Shown here: in pieces, positions 26,247 through 34,558 of the stretch
How the letters are laid out: the number at the start of each line of letters is the position of its first letter
Position numbering within the stretch: position 1 is the first letter of the stretch
NCBI GenBank assembly: GCA_021498095.1
Contig: JAIZWK010000001.1
Location: 1,174,337-1,238,336, forward strand
Source of the DNA: Candidatus Harpocratesius repetitus
GTDB lineage: Archaea; Asgardarchaeota; Lokiarchaeia; Sigyniarchaeales; Promethearchaeaceae
Direction: 5' to 3'
DNA: 64,000 nt
Position numbers and translations under genes: made by a program
Notes under the pieces: model-generated
What the model saw: the letters and a program-made list of their open reading frames with translations, nothing else
The model's database searches: none
What the model was told of the DNA's origin: nothing

Positions 26247-27287
26247 TCAATCGTTTACATTTGTATTTAAGAGTTTCTTGAATTTAGGTTGTACTAGAAG
26301 TATTATGATCGCTACACCAAAAGTTCCTCCAAAAATGCCCAAGTAATATCCAGGAATTGAAGAGGTTGCATCACTTGGTATTTCAGGATGTTCTAAAGCC
26401 CAAAGATTATATTCTATCATATCAATATATGCTGATATCGTTGTATCATTGGTCGTTTTCATACCTAAGAGTGGGATTCCCCATACAATACTGGAATTCA
26501 TATCTCGAGCCAGTTGAAGTACAAGAGAATTGTCCAGGTTTGTTTGACTAACGATGGTTGTACAGTTTTCTGCTTTCATAATATCTTTAATAGCTTGAAT
26601 ATGCTGAGGACTTGGCTCTACATCATGTTGTTCTTCTATTATTGCTATTCTTTGTATTCCCAGAAGATCATAAAGGTACATAAACGATGGATGGTGGACA
26701 ACCACCTTTAAACCTGCATACTTATCCTTTTCTGAATTAATTTCTGTAAGAAGATTATCTAATTTCTTTATATAGTTGCTGTATTGTTGTGTCAAAAGTG
26801 TTTCGTCTTCAGAATTTAATAATTCCTTAAATGCAAGATATATATTATGAGCCATTTCTTTTGCGATTTTTGGAGACATCCAACCATGGGGATTTTCCAT
26901 ATTTAAAAGTGGGTCTTTTTCTACCATGCTTTCATTCATAACAGAAACAATACATAAATTTGGGTTATCTGTTAGCACCGTCTCTTTATAATTATTCCAC
27001 CAAGGTTCTAAATCAGAGCGTCCCATCAGAAGAAGAACATCGGCTTCCATTAATGCATTTATTTCGGATTGTACTGGTTCATATGTGTGTGGATCCTCCG
27101 TTCCTTCAACAAGAACTGCTGTAATATCGATGAAATTTCCTCCAACTTGCTGAGCAAAGTCTTGTAATAATTCTGTTGATGCAACTACTTTGATTTGGGA
27201 TGAAGACTGTGCATTTACTGATGATGGGGTCATAGATAGAATAATCAATGAAAATAGGATAAAATATACCCTTTTTTTCTTAATCAT
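26247..27287 (-). CDS. Metal ABC transporter substrate-binding protein (ZnuA-like)
   Basis: 346 aa cluster A-I metal-binding protein. N-terminal signal peptide (KKKRVYFILFSLIILSMTPSSVNA), then IKVVASTELLQDFAQQVGG. Metal ligands of the family are visible as His in EDPHTYEP, His in ENPHGWMSP, His in VVHHPSF and Glu/Asp near the C-lobe (EEQHDVEPSP). No long His-rich loop is present. A C-terminal membrane anchor (GIFGGTFGVAIIILLV, then basic residues) replaces a lipobox. Divergent from permease, ATPase and regulator genes, with a palindrome in the shared promoter region. Zn or Mn cannot be distinguished. Confidence 0.92.
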   Translation of the reverse strand: MIKKKRVYFILFSLIILSMTPSSVNAQSSSQIKVVASTELLQDFAQQVGGNFIDITAVLVEGTEDPHTYEPVQSEINALMEADVLLLMGRSDLEPWWNNYKETVLTDNPNLCIVSVMNESMVEKDPLLNMENPHGWMSPKIAKEMAHNIYLAFKELLNSEDETLLTQQYSNYIKKLDNLLTEINSEKDKYAGLKVVVHHPSFMYLYDLLGIQRIAIIEEQHDVEPSPQHIQAIKDIMKAENCTTIVSQTNLDNSLVLQLARDMNSSIVWGIPLLGMKTTNDTTISAYIDMIEYNLWALEHPEIPSDATSSIPGYYLGIFGGTFGVAIIILLVQPKFKKLLNTNVND

Positions 27288-27346
27288 AATGGTTTTCCTC
27301 CTGAAAAATACAGCTTATATTCAATAAGATTTAATGATATTTTAAA

Positions 27347-27366
27347 TTTTACGATGTATCGTAAAA
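27347..27366. promoter_or_regulatory. Perfect inverted repeat, likely operator of the metal regulator
   Basis: TTTTACGA-TGTA-TCGTAAAA: two perfect 8-bp arms with a 4-bp centre, in the 143-nt space between the divergent binding-protein and permease genes. The size (20 bp) suits a dimeric DtxR/MntR-type repressor, and such a regulator is encoded at 29312 in the same operon. A Shine-Dalgarno (CTAAGGAG, 27413-27420) precedes the permease start. Confidence 0.6.
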
Positions 27367-27430
27367 ATTTATAAGAATCGAAAATTTATAAATAATAAGT
27401 ATACATAAGTACCTAAGGAGATAGTTAAAG

Positions 27431-28432
27431 ATGAGTGGGGTTCTTGAATTTTTTCAAAATTTGCAATATGCCTATCTACAAAGAGCTTTGTTTTCTACCA
27501 TCATTGTGGGAATTGTATGTGGATTGATCGGAGTATTTATTATACTAAAAGGAATGAGCTTTTTAGGGGCTGGAATTGCACACAGTTGTTTTGCCGGAGG
27601 TGCTTTAGCTATTTTATTAGGAATAGATCCATTTTTCACCATTTTTCTTTTTGGTGAAGCGACTGCAATGCTAATTGGATACATAAATGAGCGAGATTCT
27701 TCATCCCAAAATGATACTGCAGTTGGAATTATGTTCAGTTTATCTATGGCTTTAGCTATTTTATTTGTAGGTTTGAATAAAGAATACAATACTAATATTC
27801 AAGCTCTTCTTTTTGGAAATGCTTTGCTAATTACTGTAGAAAATTTCATTCGATTAGTCATTATTTCGGTGTTTGTCGTAATCTTATTCTTTCTCGTCAA
27901 AAAGGAGTTGTTATTTATAATTTTCGATGAGTCTATGGCAAAAATTTCTGGAATTCCTGTAAAAATTTTAAATTATCTATTTGTGGGAATGATTGCTGCA
28001 ATCATCACAATATCTTTGCGAGCAATTGGTGCTATTCTTGTATTTGCCATGATAGTAACTCCAGCAGCTGCAGCTTATCAATGGACATATAAAGTCAATT
28101 TTATGTTGTTTCTAAGTGCACTTTTTGGTTCTATTTCATCTTTCTTTGGAATGATGTTTAGTTTTCTTTTCGACTTACCAACAGGTTCCACAATTGTTTT
28201 AATTGTTACTTCTATTTTTGGAGTATCTTTTATTTTTTCTCCAAAACGTCGTATTCCAACCTTTATTACTGCTAAAGATCAATTAGAACACAAAAAAGAA
28301 TGTCGATATTGTCGAGATTTGAATAACATCGAAGATTGTCCTTATTGTCAAGATGGTGATTTTGATTCTATCAAGTATGAAACTGCTAAAGTGGTTTCTA
28401 GTTTAAATCCTTTGCAAGGAGGGAAAAAATAA
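27431..28432 (+). CDS. Metal ABC transporter permease (ZnuB/MntB family) with Cys-rich tail
   Basis: 333 aa, ABC-3 family permease with about eight membrane segments; recognisable blocks are ALFSTIIVGIVCGLIGVFI, GAGIAHSCFAGGALAILLG and RAIGAILVFAMIVTPAAAA. The family normally ends soon after the last helix. Here a cytoplasmic tail of about 70 residues carries CRYC (Cys291, Cys294) and CPYC (Cys303, Cys306), a CxxC-x8-CxxC pattern able to bind a metal. The ATPase gene starts 3 nt after the stop. The tail could sense or deliver metal; this is inference. Confidence 0.92.
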   Translation: MSGVLEFFQNLQYAYLQRALFSTIIVGIVCGLIGVFIILKGMSFLGAGIAHSCFAGGALAILLGIDPFFTIFLFGEATAMLIGYINERDSSSQNDTAVGIMFSLSMALAILFVGLNKEYNTNIQALLFGNALLITVENFIRLVIISVFVVILFFLVKKELLFIIFDESMAKISGIPVKILNYLFVGMIAAIITISLRAIGAILVFAMIVTPAAAAYQWTYKVNFMLFLSALFGSISSFFGMMFSFLFDLPTGSTIVLIVTSIFGVSFIFSPKRRIPTFITAKDQLEHKKECRYCRDLNNIEDCPYCQDGDFDSIKYETAKVVSSLNPLQGGKK

Positions 28433-28434
28433 TA

Positions 28435-29295
28435 ATGAATACTTCTGAAAGTGTAAAAAACGAACAAGTAAATCGTTTTGATAATCACAGTCTTAGTAAT
28501 ACTCATGATTCAGTAAAAAAAAAAATAGAGTCACCAATTACACTTAATTCACATCTTTCACAAAGTTCAAAGAATTCTCATGCGATTGAATTTTCTAATG
28601 TTAATATTGGCTATCCTGGACATTTAGTTCTTCAAAATTTAAATTTTATTATCAAAGAAGGAGAATATGTTGGTATTATTGGACCCAATGGTTCTGGGAA
28701 AACTACTTTATTAAAAACACTTCTTCATCTGATAAAACCTATAGCAGGAACAATTCAGATTTATGGAAAACCAATTGATAATAGAATTCGTAATTCAATT
28801 GGCTATGTTCCACAATCAAGTCCAATTCCAAGAGAATTTCCCCTCTCTGTAAAAGAAGCAGTTTTAATGGGCAGGTATGGGCAAATAGGCTTATTTCACA
28901 GACCAAAAAAAATCGATCATGAAATGGTTCATAATGCTTTGATTCAAGTGCATCTACATGAATTTGCCAATAGACCAATTGGGCATTTATCTGGAGGAGA
29001 ACAACAGAAAATATTAATTGCTCGAGCTCTTGCTCGAAATCCTAAAATATTGTTACTTGATGAACCAACAAGTGCCCTTGATTTTGAAATGACAAGATCA
29101 GTTTTTAGTTTAGTTGATGAATTACATAAGAAATATGGTTTAACCATTCTAATGGTTCATCATAATGTTAACTTGATCCGAAAACACTGTGATCGCTTAT
29201 TTGTATTAGACCAAATGATCCGTTTTGATGGACATCCAACAGATCCACGTGTAGAACAAGCAATATCTATTGCTTATAATCTTTTTGAGCCATAA
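28435..29295 (+). CDS. Metal ABC transporter ATP-binding protein (ZnuC-like)
   Basis: 286 aa ATPase. Walker A GPNGSGKTT (near 84), Q-loop IGYVPQSSPI, signature LSGGEQQKI, Walker B ILLLDEPTSALD and switch VHHNV. The first ~50 residues are a hydrophilic Ser/Asn/Lys-rich extension with no homology that I can name. It sits directly after the permease and before the DtxR-like regulator, forming a three-gene unit. Confidence 0.94.
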   Translation: MNTSESVKNEQVNRFDNHSLSNTHDSVKKKIESPITLNSHLSQSSKNSHAIEFSNVNIGYPGHLVLQNLNFIIKEGEYVGIIGPNGSGKTTLLKTLLHLIKPIAGTIQIYGKPIDNRIRNSIGYVPQSSPIPREFPLSVKEAVLMGRYGQIGLFHRPKKIDHEMVHNALIQVHLHEFANRPIGHLSGGEQQKILIARALARNPKILLLDEPTSALDFEMTRSVFSLVDELHKKYGLTILMVHHNVNLIRKHCDRLFVLDQMIRFDGHPTDPRVEQAISIAYNLFEP

Positions 29296-29311
29296 TAAGG
29301 ATTGAGTTAAA

Positions 29312-29734
29312 ATGTTGGATGGAACACTTTTAAAAGAAAAGGAAAATCAAGTCTTAGATTTTCTTTTTTATTGGGGAAGACCAATCAGAAGCGGTGATAT
29401 AGCTAAAGAATTAAATATCCCGCATTCTACATTAAACTCTGTTCTAAAACGATTATCTAAAGAATCTTTAATTATTTGGGAAAAATATAGGTTAGTTAAT
29501 CTAACATCAGAAGGAATGGATGCTGCAAGTCATCTTTCTAATCATCATTTTGTAATAGAATTCTTTTTAAAGGATACGTTAAATTTACCCGATGAAGAAG
29601 CCCATCTTCAAGCAATTCATCTTGCAGGAAGGGTAAAATGCTCTTTAATTGATGCAATTTGTGATAAATACAATTTTCCGAAAACTTCAATAAATTTTAA
29701 TCTCTGTAAAAGGCGAGACTATCCACAACATTAA
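29312..29734 (+). CDS. DtxR/MntR-like metal-dependent transcriptional regulator
   Basis: 140 aa. The N-terminal winged helix is shown by RPIRSGDIAKELNIPHSTLNSVLKRLSKESLI and VNLTSEG. The second half matches the DtxR dimerisation and metal domain: NHHFVIEFFLKDTLNLPDEEAHLQAIHLAG has the spacing of RHRLLExFL...EAHxxEH, giving His, Glu and His candidates for metal ligands. The C-terminus is short with extra cysteines (KCSLIDAICDKY, NLCKRRD). Last gene of the zinc/manganese transport operon, 16 nt after the ATPase; probably represses the operon through the palindrome at 27347. Confidence 0.75.
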   Translation: MLDGTLLKEKENQVLDFLFYWGRPIRSGDIAKELNIPHSTLNSVLKRLSKESLIIWEKYRLVNLTSEGMDAASHLSNHHFVIEFFLKDTLNLPDEEAHLQAIHLAGRVKCSLIDAICDKYNFPKTSINFNLCKRRDYPQH

Positions 29735-29817
29735 AACAATTTTTAGGGGTATCTATTTATATTCTTATTATTAAATAGTTACTAACACGCAATTTTATTT
29801 CTAAGGAGTGTACAATT

Positions 29818-31188
29818 ATGTCGAAGAATGAAGCAAATTCAAATGTAAGTGAAGAAGGTTCTGCGGGAAGTTCAAATACGGCTAAAGAGTCATTTACTCC
29901 TCCAGAAAACAAAGAAACATTACAAAAGATGGATAAAGATCGCCTTACACCTTCAGAACGCGAAGAACTAATTCAATCAATTATAGTAAAAACAATTTTA
30001 TGGATGACCATCATTGGAATTTTCATTACTGCAATAGGATTGGTCTGGGCAATTGGAGATCTCTTTTCTACGGATAAATTCAACCAATTTTTGCAATTAT
30101 CTCTTCAAACAAAATTGTTTATTATAGGATTAGTATTATTAGGGATCTTATTTTTAGTATTATTTTTGGTGGTTTTCTATAAACGTGGAAGCCGAAATCT
30201 TCAGAAATCATTATTTAAACCAGTTAAACCATCTACATCCGCTAAGGATGAAGCTTATGAAATTGCAAAATATATTGCAGCTGGAACATTAATTGCTGTG
30301 TTCTTGATATTTACAGGATTGATCATTGCTTTGATTGAATTTCTTTTCGGAAAGTTTACACCAAACAGTATCCCAGATTTTCTGACAGAACTAACTGGTG
30401 GTTCAATAACCTTGATTATAGGGTTAATTATATTACTCTTTGATGGATTAGTTTATTCAATGGTTTTTATTTGGCAAAATGGGCATAATTGGGTAATTGA
30501 GAGTATCTTAGCCTATAATGAGCGTGTAGAATCAACCTATGAGTTTACATCAAAACAACAACTAACAGGAAAAATAATTTTTGGTCTTATTGTGTTTGAG
30601 TTAATAGGTGTTGTATTTGGAGTTGTATGGGCAATCATTGAATCAATTACTGGTGATTGGGGAAGTCAATTTCGGGAATATCCCGTAGGTGTTCAAATTT
30701 CATTTTATGGTATTTTTGCAGCATTATTCTTTGGAACAATGGTTTTCTCAATGTTCTTTTACAAACGTGGAAACAATTTAATTATGATTTCTCTTTTTGT
30801 TCAATATCACCCAAAAGATATCGAAAAGGAAAATACATCAGCAAAAGTTATAACAATTGGAATACTGCTCGCAATAAGTTTGATTACAATTGGTTTAATT
30901 ATTTGGTTAGTATCACTTATAGTTAATGTAACATCTGGCGGTGGAGAAGGGAATATATTTACTATATTAGCTGGTTTAAGTAGTGGTTTGACTTTATTAG
31001 CTTATAGTGGCTTAATTGGTGTCTTTACTATTTTGGGATTGCTCTTTTCTTATTTCCTACACAATGGTTATTTCTTTACCCTTGAAAAAATCTTGTTATT
31101 AGAAGAAAAAATCGATTCTGGCTTAGATGAAGGAATTTCAAAATCGAAAGAGAAGAAGAAAAAGAAGGAAAAAAAAGAAGAAAAATAA
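29818..31188 (+). CDS. Multi-pass membrane protein built from four internal repeats
   Basis: 456 aa, no family recognised. A ~55-residue hydrophilic Ser/Glu-rich N-terminus precedes eight predicted membrane helices and a Lys/Glu-rich C-terminus. The helices come in four pairs of similar layout: a helix starting near IxxGxxIxxxGLxWxI, then a second helix ending with an aromatic-Lys-Arg-Gly or Asn-Gly turn (FYKRGSRNL, FIWQNGHNW, FYKRGNNLI, FLHNGYFFT). A Shine-Dalgarno-like AAGGAG precedes the ATG. Transport or scaffold role is unknown. Confidence 0.7.
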   Translation: MSKNEANSNVSEEGSAGSSNTAKESFTPPENKETLQKMDKDRLTPSEREELIQSIIVKTILWMTIIGIFITAIGLVWAIGDLFSTDKFNQFLQLSLQTKLFIIGLVLLGILFLVLFLVVFYKRGSRNLQKSLFKPVKPSTSAKDEAYEIAKYIAAGTLIAVFLIFTGLIIALIEFLFGKFTPNSIPDFLTELTGGSITLIIGLIILLFDGLVYSMVFIWQNGHNWVIESILAYNERVESTYEFTSKQQLTGKIIFGLIVFELIGVVFGVVWAIIESITGDWGSQFREYPVGVQISFYGIFAALFFGTMVFSMFFYKRGNNLIMISLFVQYHPKDIEKENTSAKVITIGILLAISLITIGLIIWLVSLIVNVTSGGGEGNIFTILAGLSSGLTLLAYSGLIGVFTILGLLFSYFLHNGYFFTLEKILLLEEKIDSGLDEGISKSKEKKKKKEKKEEK

Positions 31189-31434
31189 AGGAAAGGAAAA
31201 ATAATCTTCGCTTATCTTAGTAATTCACTAATTTTTTTTCATTTTTTGAATTAGGATTATTTATAAATTCACTAATGAGATATCAGAAAATGCTTGCTTT
31301 TAATATCCCTTATCTTTGACACTATATCCGAAATCCTCCAGTGCATTTTCAGAATTCCCATTTTTTCTAAATTTTTCTATATCTCATATTTTGTGGAATT
31401 TTAACCAAAATAATTAAATGGATTGTATCGCTTT

Positions 31435-31471
31435 CTTCCTTACCACCTCTCTTCGTGGCACTCTTAGGAAG
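31435..31471 (+). promoter_or_regulatory. Hairpin that masks the gcvT ribosome-binding site
   Basis: CTTCCT (31435-31440) can pair perfectly with AGGAAG (31466-31471), which is the Shine-Dalgarno of gcvT (ATG 31482). CCAC (31443-31446) pairs with GTGG (31455-31458) inside. The folded form would block translation start. No known riboswitch fold is recognised. Confidence 0.45.
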
Positions 31472-31481
31472 GGATACAAAC

Positions 31482-32615
31482 ATGCCTGAACCACGAAAAA
31501 CCCCATTATATGATATGCACGTTAAACTTGGGGGTAGAATTGTAAATTTTGAAGATTGGCTGATGCCGGTCCAGTTCGAAGGAGTTATTGTTGAGCATAA
31601 TTGGACACGTCAACATGCCGGTATCTTCGATATTTCGCACATGACAGAATTTATGGTTGAAGGTCCAGACACAATTCCACTTTTAAAAACTCTCTTGACA
31701 AATAGTATAGGAATAGGAGATTTTAAAGCACAATATAATCATATGTGTTACCCCAATGGGGGAGTTGTAGATGATCTCTATATTTATCGAGAAAGTGAAG
31801 AAAAAGTGAGGATTATTGCCAATGCACAACCATTCGAAACAGAAGGAAAAGATTTTAATTGGATAAGGGATCACATTGGAAATCTTAATGTTACTATTAC
31901 AGACCTCTCGTTAGAACGGGCTCGATTTGCATTTCAAGGACCTGAAACAATGAAATTATTAAATCCGATTACAACAGATGACATTACTACAATTAAACGG
32001 TTTAATTGGATTTATACTGAAGTAAAAACCACTAAAGGAAATATTCCTATATTTCTTTCTCGTACAGGATATACAGGAGAAGATGATTTTTCACCAGAAT
32101 TAGGTTCTTTTGAAATTAGCTGTGATAAAAAATATGCTGAAATTATTTTCCAAACCTTTTTGGATACTGGTGCAAAACCAATTGGCTTGGGTGCACGAGA
32201 TTCATTACGACTAGAGTGCTGTTTTGCACTTTATGGCCATGAAATTAATGAGAATATTACCCCAATTGAAGCAAACCTTTCTTGGGTTGTTAAAGAAAAA
32301 GAAGGGTTTCAATTTATTGGACAAGATGTAATTTTAAAACAGAAAAAAGAAGGAACTTCCAGAATTAGTGTAGGTTTAAATCTTGTCAATAAAGGAATTC
32401 TTCGACATGGATATAAAGTATTTAAAGATGGAAAAGAAATTGGTTATATTACATCTGGAACCTTTGCTCCAACTGTAGGAAAATCCGTCGGACTTGCATT
32501 AATTGAGAGTAAATTTAAAGAAATTGGACAAGAACTAGATGTTCAAATACGAAACAAGTTTAAAAAAGCAGTTGTTGTAAAAACACCATTTTATTCCAGA
32601 GGAAGAAAAATTTAA
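31482..32615 (+). CDS. gcvT: Glycine cleavage system T protein (aminomethyltransferase)
   Basis: 377 aa from ATG 31482, which has AGGAAGGG at good spacing; a GTG nine codons upstream is less likely. T protein transfers the methylene group from aminomethyl-lipoyl H protein to tetrahydrofolate (or an archaeal pterin), releasing ammonia. Motifs: TPLYDMHVKLGGRIVNFEDW, GIFDISHMTEF, RTGYTGEDDF, PIGLGARDSLRLE, ALYGHEI and YITSGTFAPTVGKSVGLA. First gene of the T-H-PA-PB series on this strand. Confidence 0.96.
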   Translation: MPEPRKTPLYDMHVKLGGRIVNFEDWLMPVQFEGVIVEHNWTRQHAGIFDISHMTEFMVEGPDTIPLLKTLLTNSIGIGDFKAQYNHMCYPNGGVVDDLYIYRESEEKVRIIANAQPFETEGKDFNWIRDHIGNLNVTITDLSLERARFAFQGPETMKLLNPITTDDITTIKRFNWIYTEVKTTKGNIPIFLSRTGYTGEDDFSPELGSFEISCDKKYAEIIFQTFLDTGAKPIGLGARDSLRLECCFALYGHEINENITPIEANLSWVVKEKEGFQFIGQDVILKQKKEGTSRISVGLNLVNKGILRHGYKVFKDGKEIGYITSGTFAPTVGKSVGLALIESKFKEIGQELDVQIRNKFKKAVVVKTPFYSRGRKI

Positions 32616-32733
32616 TATCTTTTAAAAACAACTTGCGATCAACAATCATTAAAAAGTAATCATGTATTACCCCAATTATCATCCTTGATCTTTGGGAGAC
32701 TTTTTTTTTCATAAAATCAAATGGTGAAACGTT

Positions 32734-33111
32734 ATGGAATTTCCAACAGATTTAAAATATGCCGAAACTCACGAGTGGGTTAAAGTGGAAGGTGATATTG
32801 CCATTGTTGGTATTACCGACCATGCTCAAGATCAACTCGGAGAAATCGTTTTTGCTGAATTACCAGAAGTAGGCGATACCTTTGAGAAAGGCGAAGAAAT
32901 GTGTAGTGTAGAAAGTTCTAAAGCTGTAGGTGAAGCACTTGCTCCTGTTTCAGGTGAAATCGTTGAGATCAACGAAGCCTTAGAAGATGAACCTGAAAAA
33001 ATTAATGCTGATCCTTATGGTGAAGGATTTTTAGTAAAGATCAAGATGTCCGATCCGAGCGAGTTGGATTCTCTTTTGGATGCAGAGGGGTATAAAGCCA
33101 CTCTTGGATAA
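32734..33111 (+). CDS. gcvH: Glycine cleavage system H protein
   Basis: Lipoyl carrier of the glycine cleavage complex, 125 aa. Begins FPTDLKYAETHEWVKVEGD and carries the lipoylation site CSVESSKAVGE (Lys in SSKA), then PVSGEIVEIN and LVKIKMSDPSELDSLLDAE. Complete. No lipoate ligase or lipoyl synthase is present in the window. Confidence 0.97.
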   Translation: MEFPTDLKYAETHEWVKVEGDIAIVGITDHAQDQLGEIVFAELPEVGDTFEKGEEMCSVESSKAVGEALAPVSGEIVEINEALEDEPEKINADPYGEGFLVKIKMSDPSELDSLLDAEGYKATLG

Positions 33112-33219
33112 ATAGACTTCGTGATTTTTTTGGTATTCTATATTGTTATCTTTTTTTTATTTCTTTCATTTTCGTTTTTTCCTATTCCAATTATTTATAA
33201 TAATTAAAGAGGCAAAACT

Positions 33220-34548
33220 ATGGATTACGTTCCTCATGATAATAAAGAAATTGCAGAAATGTTAGCTGCAATAGGTGTGGATTCATTAAGTAATTTATAT
33301 CAAGACATTCCAAAGGATTTAATCTTGGATCAGTTGAATCTCCCTAATGGAATTTCTGAACCAGATTTATTGAAAGACCTTACAAAATTATCTGAAAAGA
33401 ATAAACAATACTCCACTGCATTTATTGGTGCAGGTTCATATTTTCATTACATTCCTTCCCTTGTCGATTTTGTGATAAGCAGAAGTCAATTTTTTACCGC
33501 ATATACACCATATCAAGCAGAAGCAAGCCAAGGATTTTTACAAGCTATTTTTGAATACCAATCAGCAATTGCTCGCTTAACAGAATTAGATGTTACTAAT
33601 GCTTCAATGTATGATGGTGCTTCAGCATTAGCAGAAGCTGCTATTATGGCTGCATTTTTAACTCGAAAAAAGAAAATTCTTCTCATCAAAGGAATTCATC
33701 CTGAATATGTGGAGACTGTAAAAACATATTGTTGGGGAAGGAATTTTGAAGTCGAAGAAATCAACTTAGATCAACTAGAAGAAAAAGTAAATTCCGAAAT
33801 TGGTGGTGTTTGTTTTCAAAGTCCAAATTTTTTTGGTGAAATTGAAAATGCAAACGAAATTGTAACTAAAGTTAAAAACTTGAATAAGAAAACTTTGGTT
33901 ATTCAATGCATGACCGATCCTACTTGTTTAGGTGTGTTAGTTTCTCCAGGAAAAACTGGTGTGGATATTTTTGTAGCGGAAGGTCAAAGTTTTGGATTAC
34001 CTCCATCATTTGGTGGACCTGGACTTGGAATATTTGCAACTCATGATAAATATACTAGAAAGATGCCTGGACGTTTAATTGGATTAACAAAAGAAATTAA
34101 TGGAGATAAAGAAGGTTTTGTTCTAACTTTACAAGCGCGAGAACAACATATAAGACGTGAAAAAGCAACTTCGAATATTTGTTCTAACCAATCTCTTTGC
34201 ATGCTTTCTGCATTGGTTTATTTGGTCAGCATGGGAAAAACTGGTTTGAAACAGATTGCTATGCAAAATATCCAAAAATCTTATTATCTTAAAACAAAAT
34301 TAGCAGAAATCTCTGGATATCAAATTCTCTCTAATAAACCTACATATAATGAATTTGTTGTAAAGTGCTCGAATTATCAAAAATTAAAAGAATTATGCAA
34401 AGCTAATAATATTCTCCCTCCCTTAGATTTGACTCGATATTATCCAGAAATGAAGAATTGCGCTCTAATTTGCGTAACTGAGCAGAATTCTAAGAAAGAT
34501 ATTGAATTATTTTTACAATTAGCAAAGGAGGCGGCTCAAGCCGAATAG
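33220..34548 (+). CDS. gcvPA: Glycine dehydrogenase (decarboxylating) subunit 1
   Basis: N-terminal half of the P protein in its archaeal/Gram-positive split form, 442 aa. Motifs: FIGAGSYFHYIPSLVDF, FFTAYTPYQAEASQGFLQAI, NASMYDGASALAEAA and FGGPGLGIFATHDKY, then TLQAREQHIRREKATSNICSNQ (split below: TLQAREQHIRREK, ATSNICSNQ). This subunit has the PLP fold but not the PLP lysine. It ends 10 nt before gcvPB, so the two chains of the heterotetramer are made together. Confidence 0.96.
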   Translation: MDYVPHDNKEIAEMLAAIGVDSLSNLYQDIPKDLILDQLNLPNGISEPDLLKDLTKLSEKNKQYSTAFIGAGSYFHYIPSLVDFVISRSQFFTAYTPYQAEASQGFLQAIFEYQSAIARLTELDVTNASMYDGASALAEAAIMAAFLTRKKKILLIKGIHPEYVETVKTYCWGRNFEVEEINLDQLEEKVNSEIGGVCFQSPNFFGEIENANEIVTKVKNLNKKTLVIQCMTDPTCLGVLVSPGKTGVDIFVAEGQSFGLPPSFGGPGLGIFATHDKYTRKMPGRLIGLTKEINGDKEGFVLTLQAREQHIRREKATSNICSNQSLCMLSALVYLVSMGKTGLKQIAMQNIQKSYYLKTKLAEISGYQILSNKPTYNEFVVKCSNYQKLKELCKANNILPPLDLTRYYPEMKNCALICVTEQNSKKDIELFLQLAKEAAQAE

Positions 34549-34558
34549 GTGAAATCAA

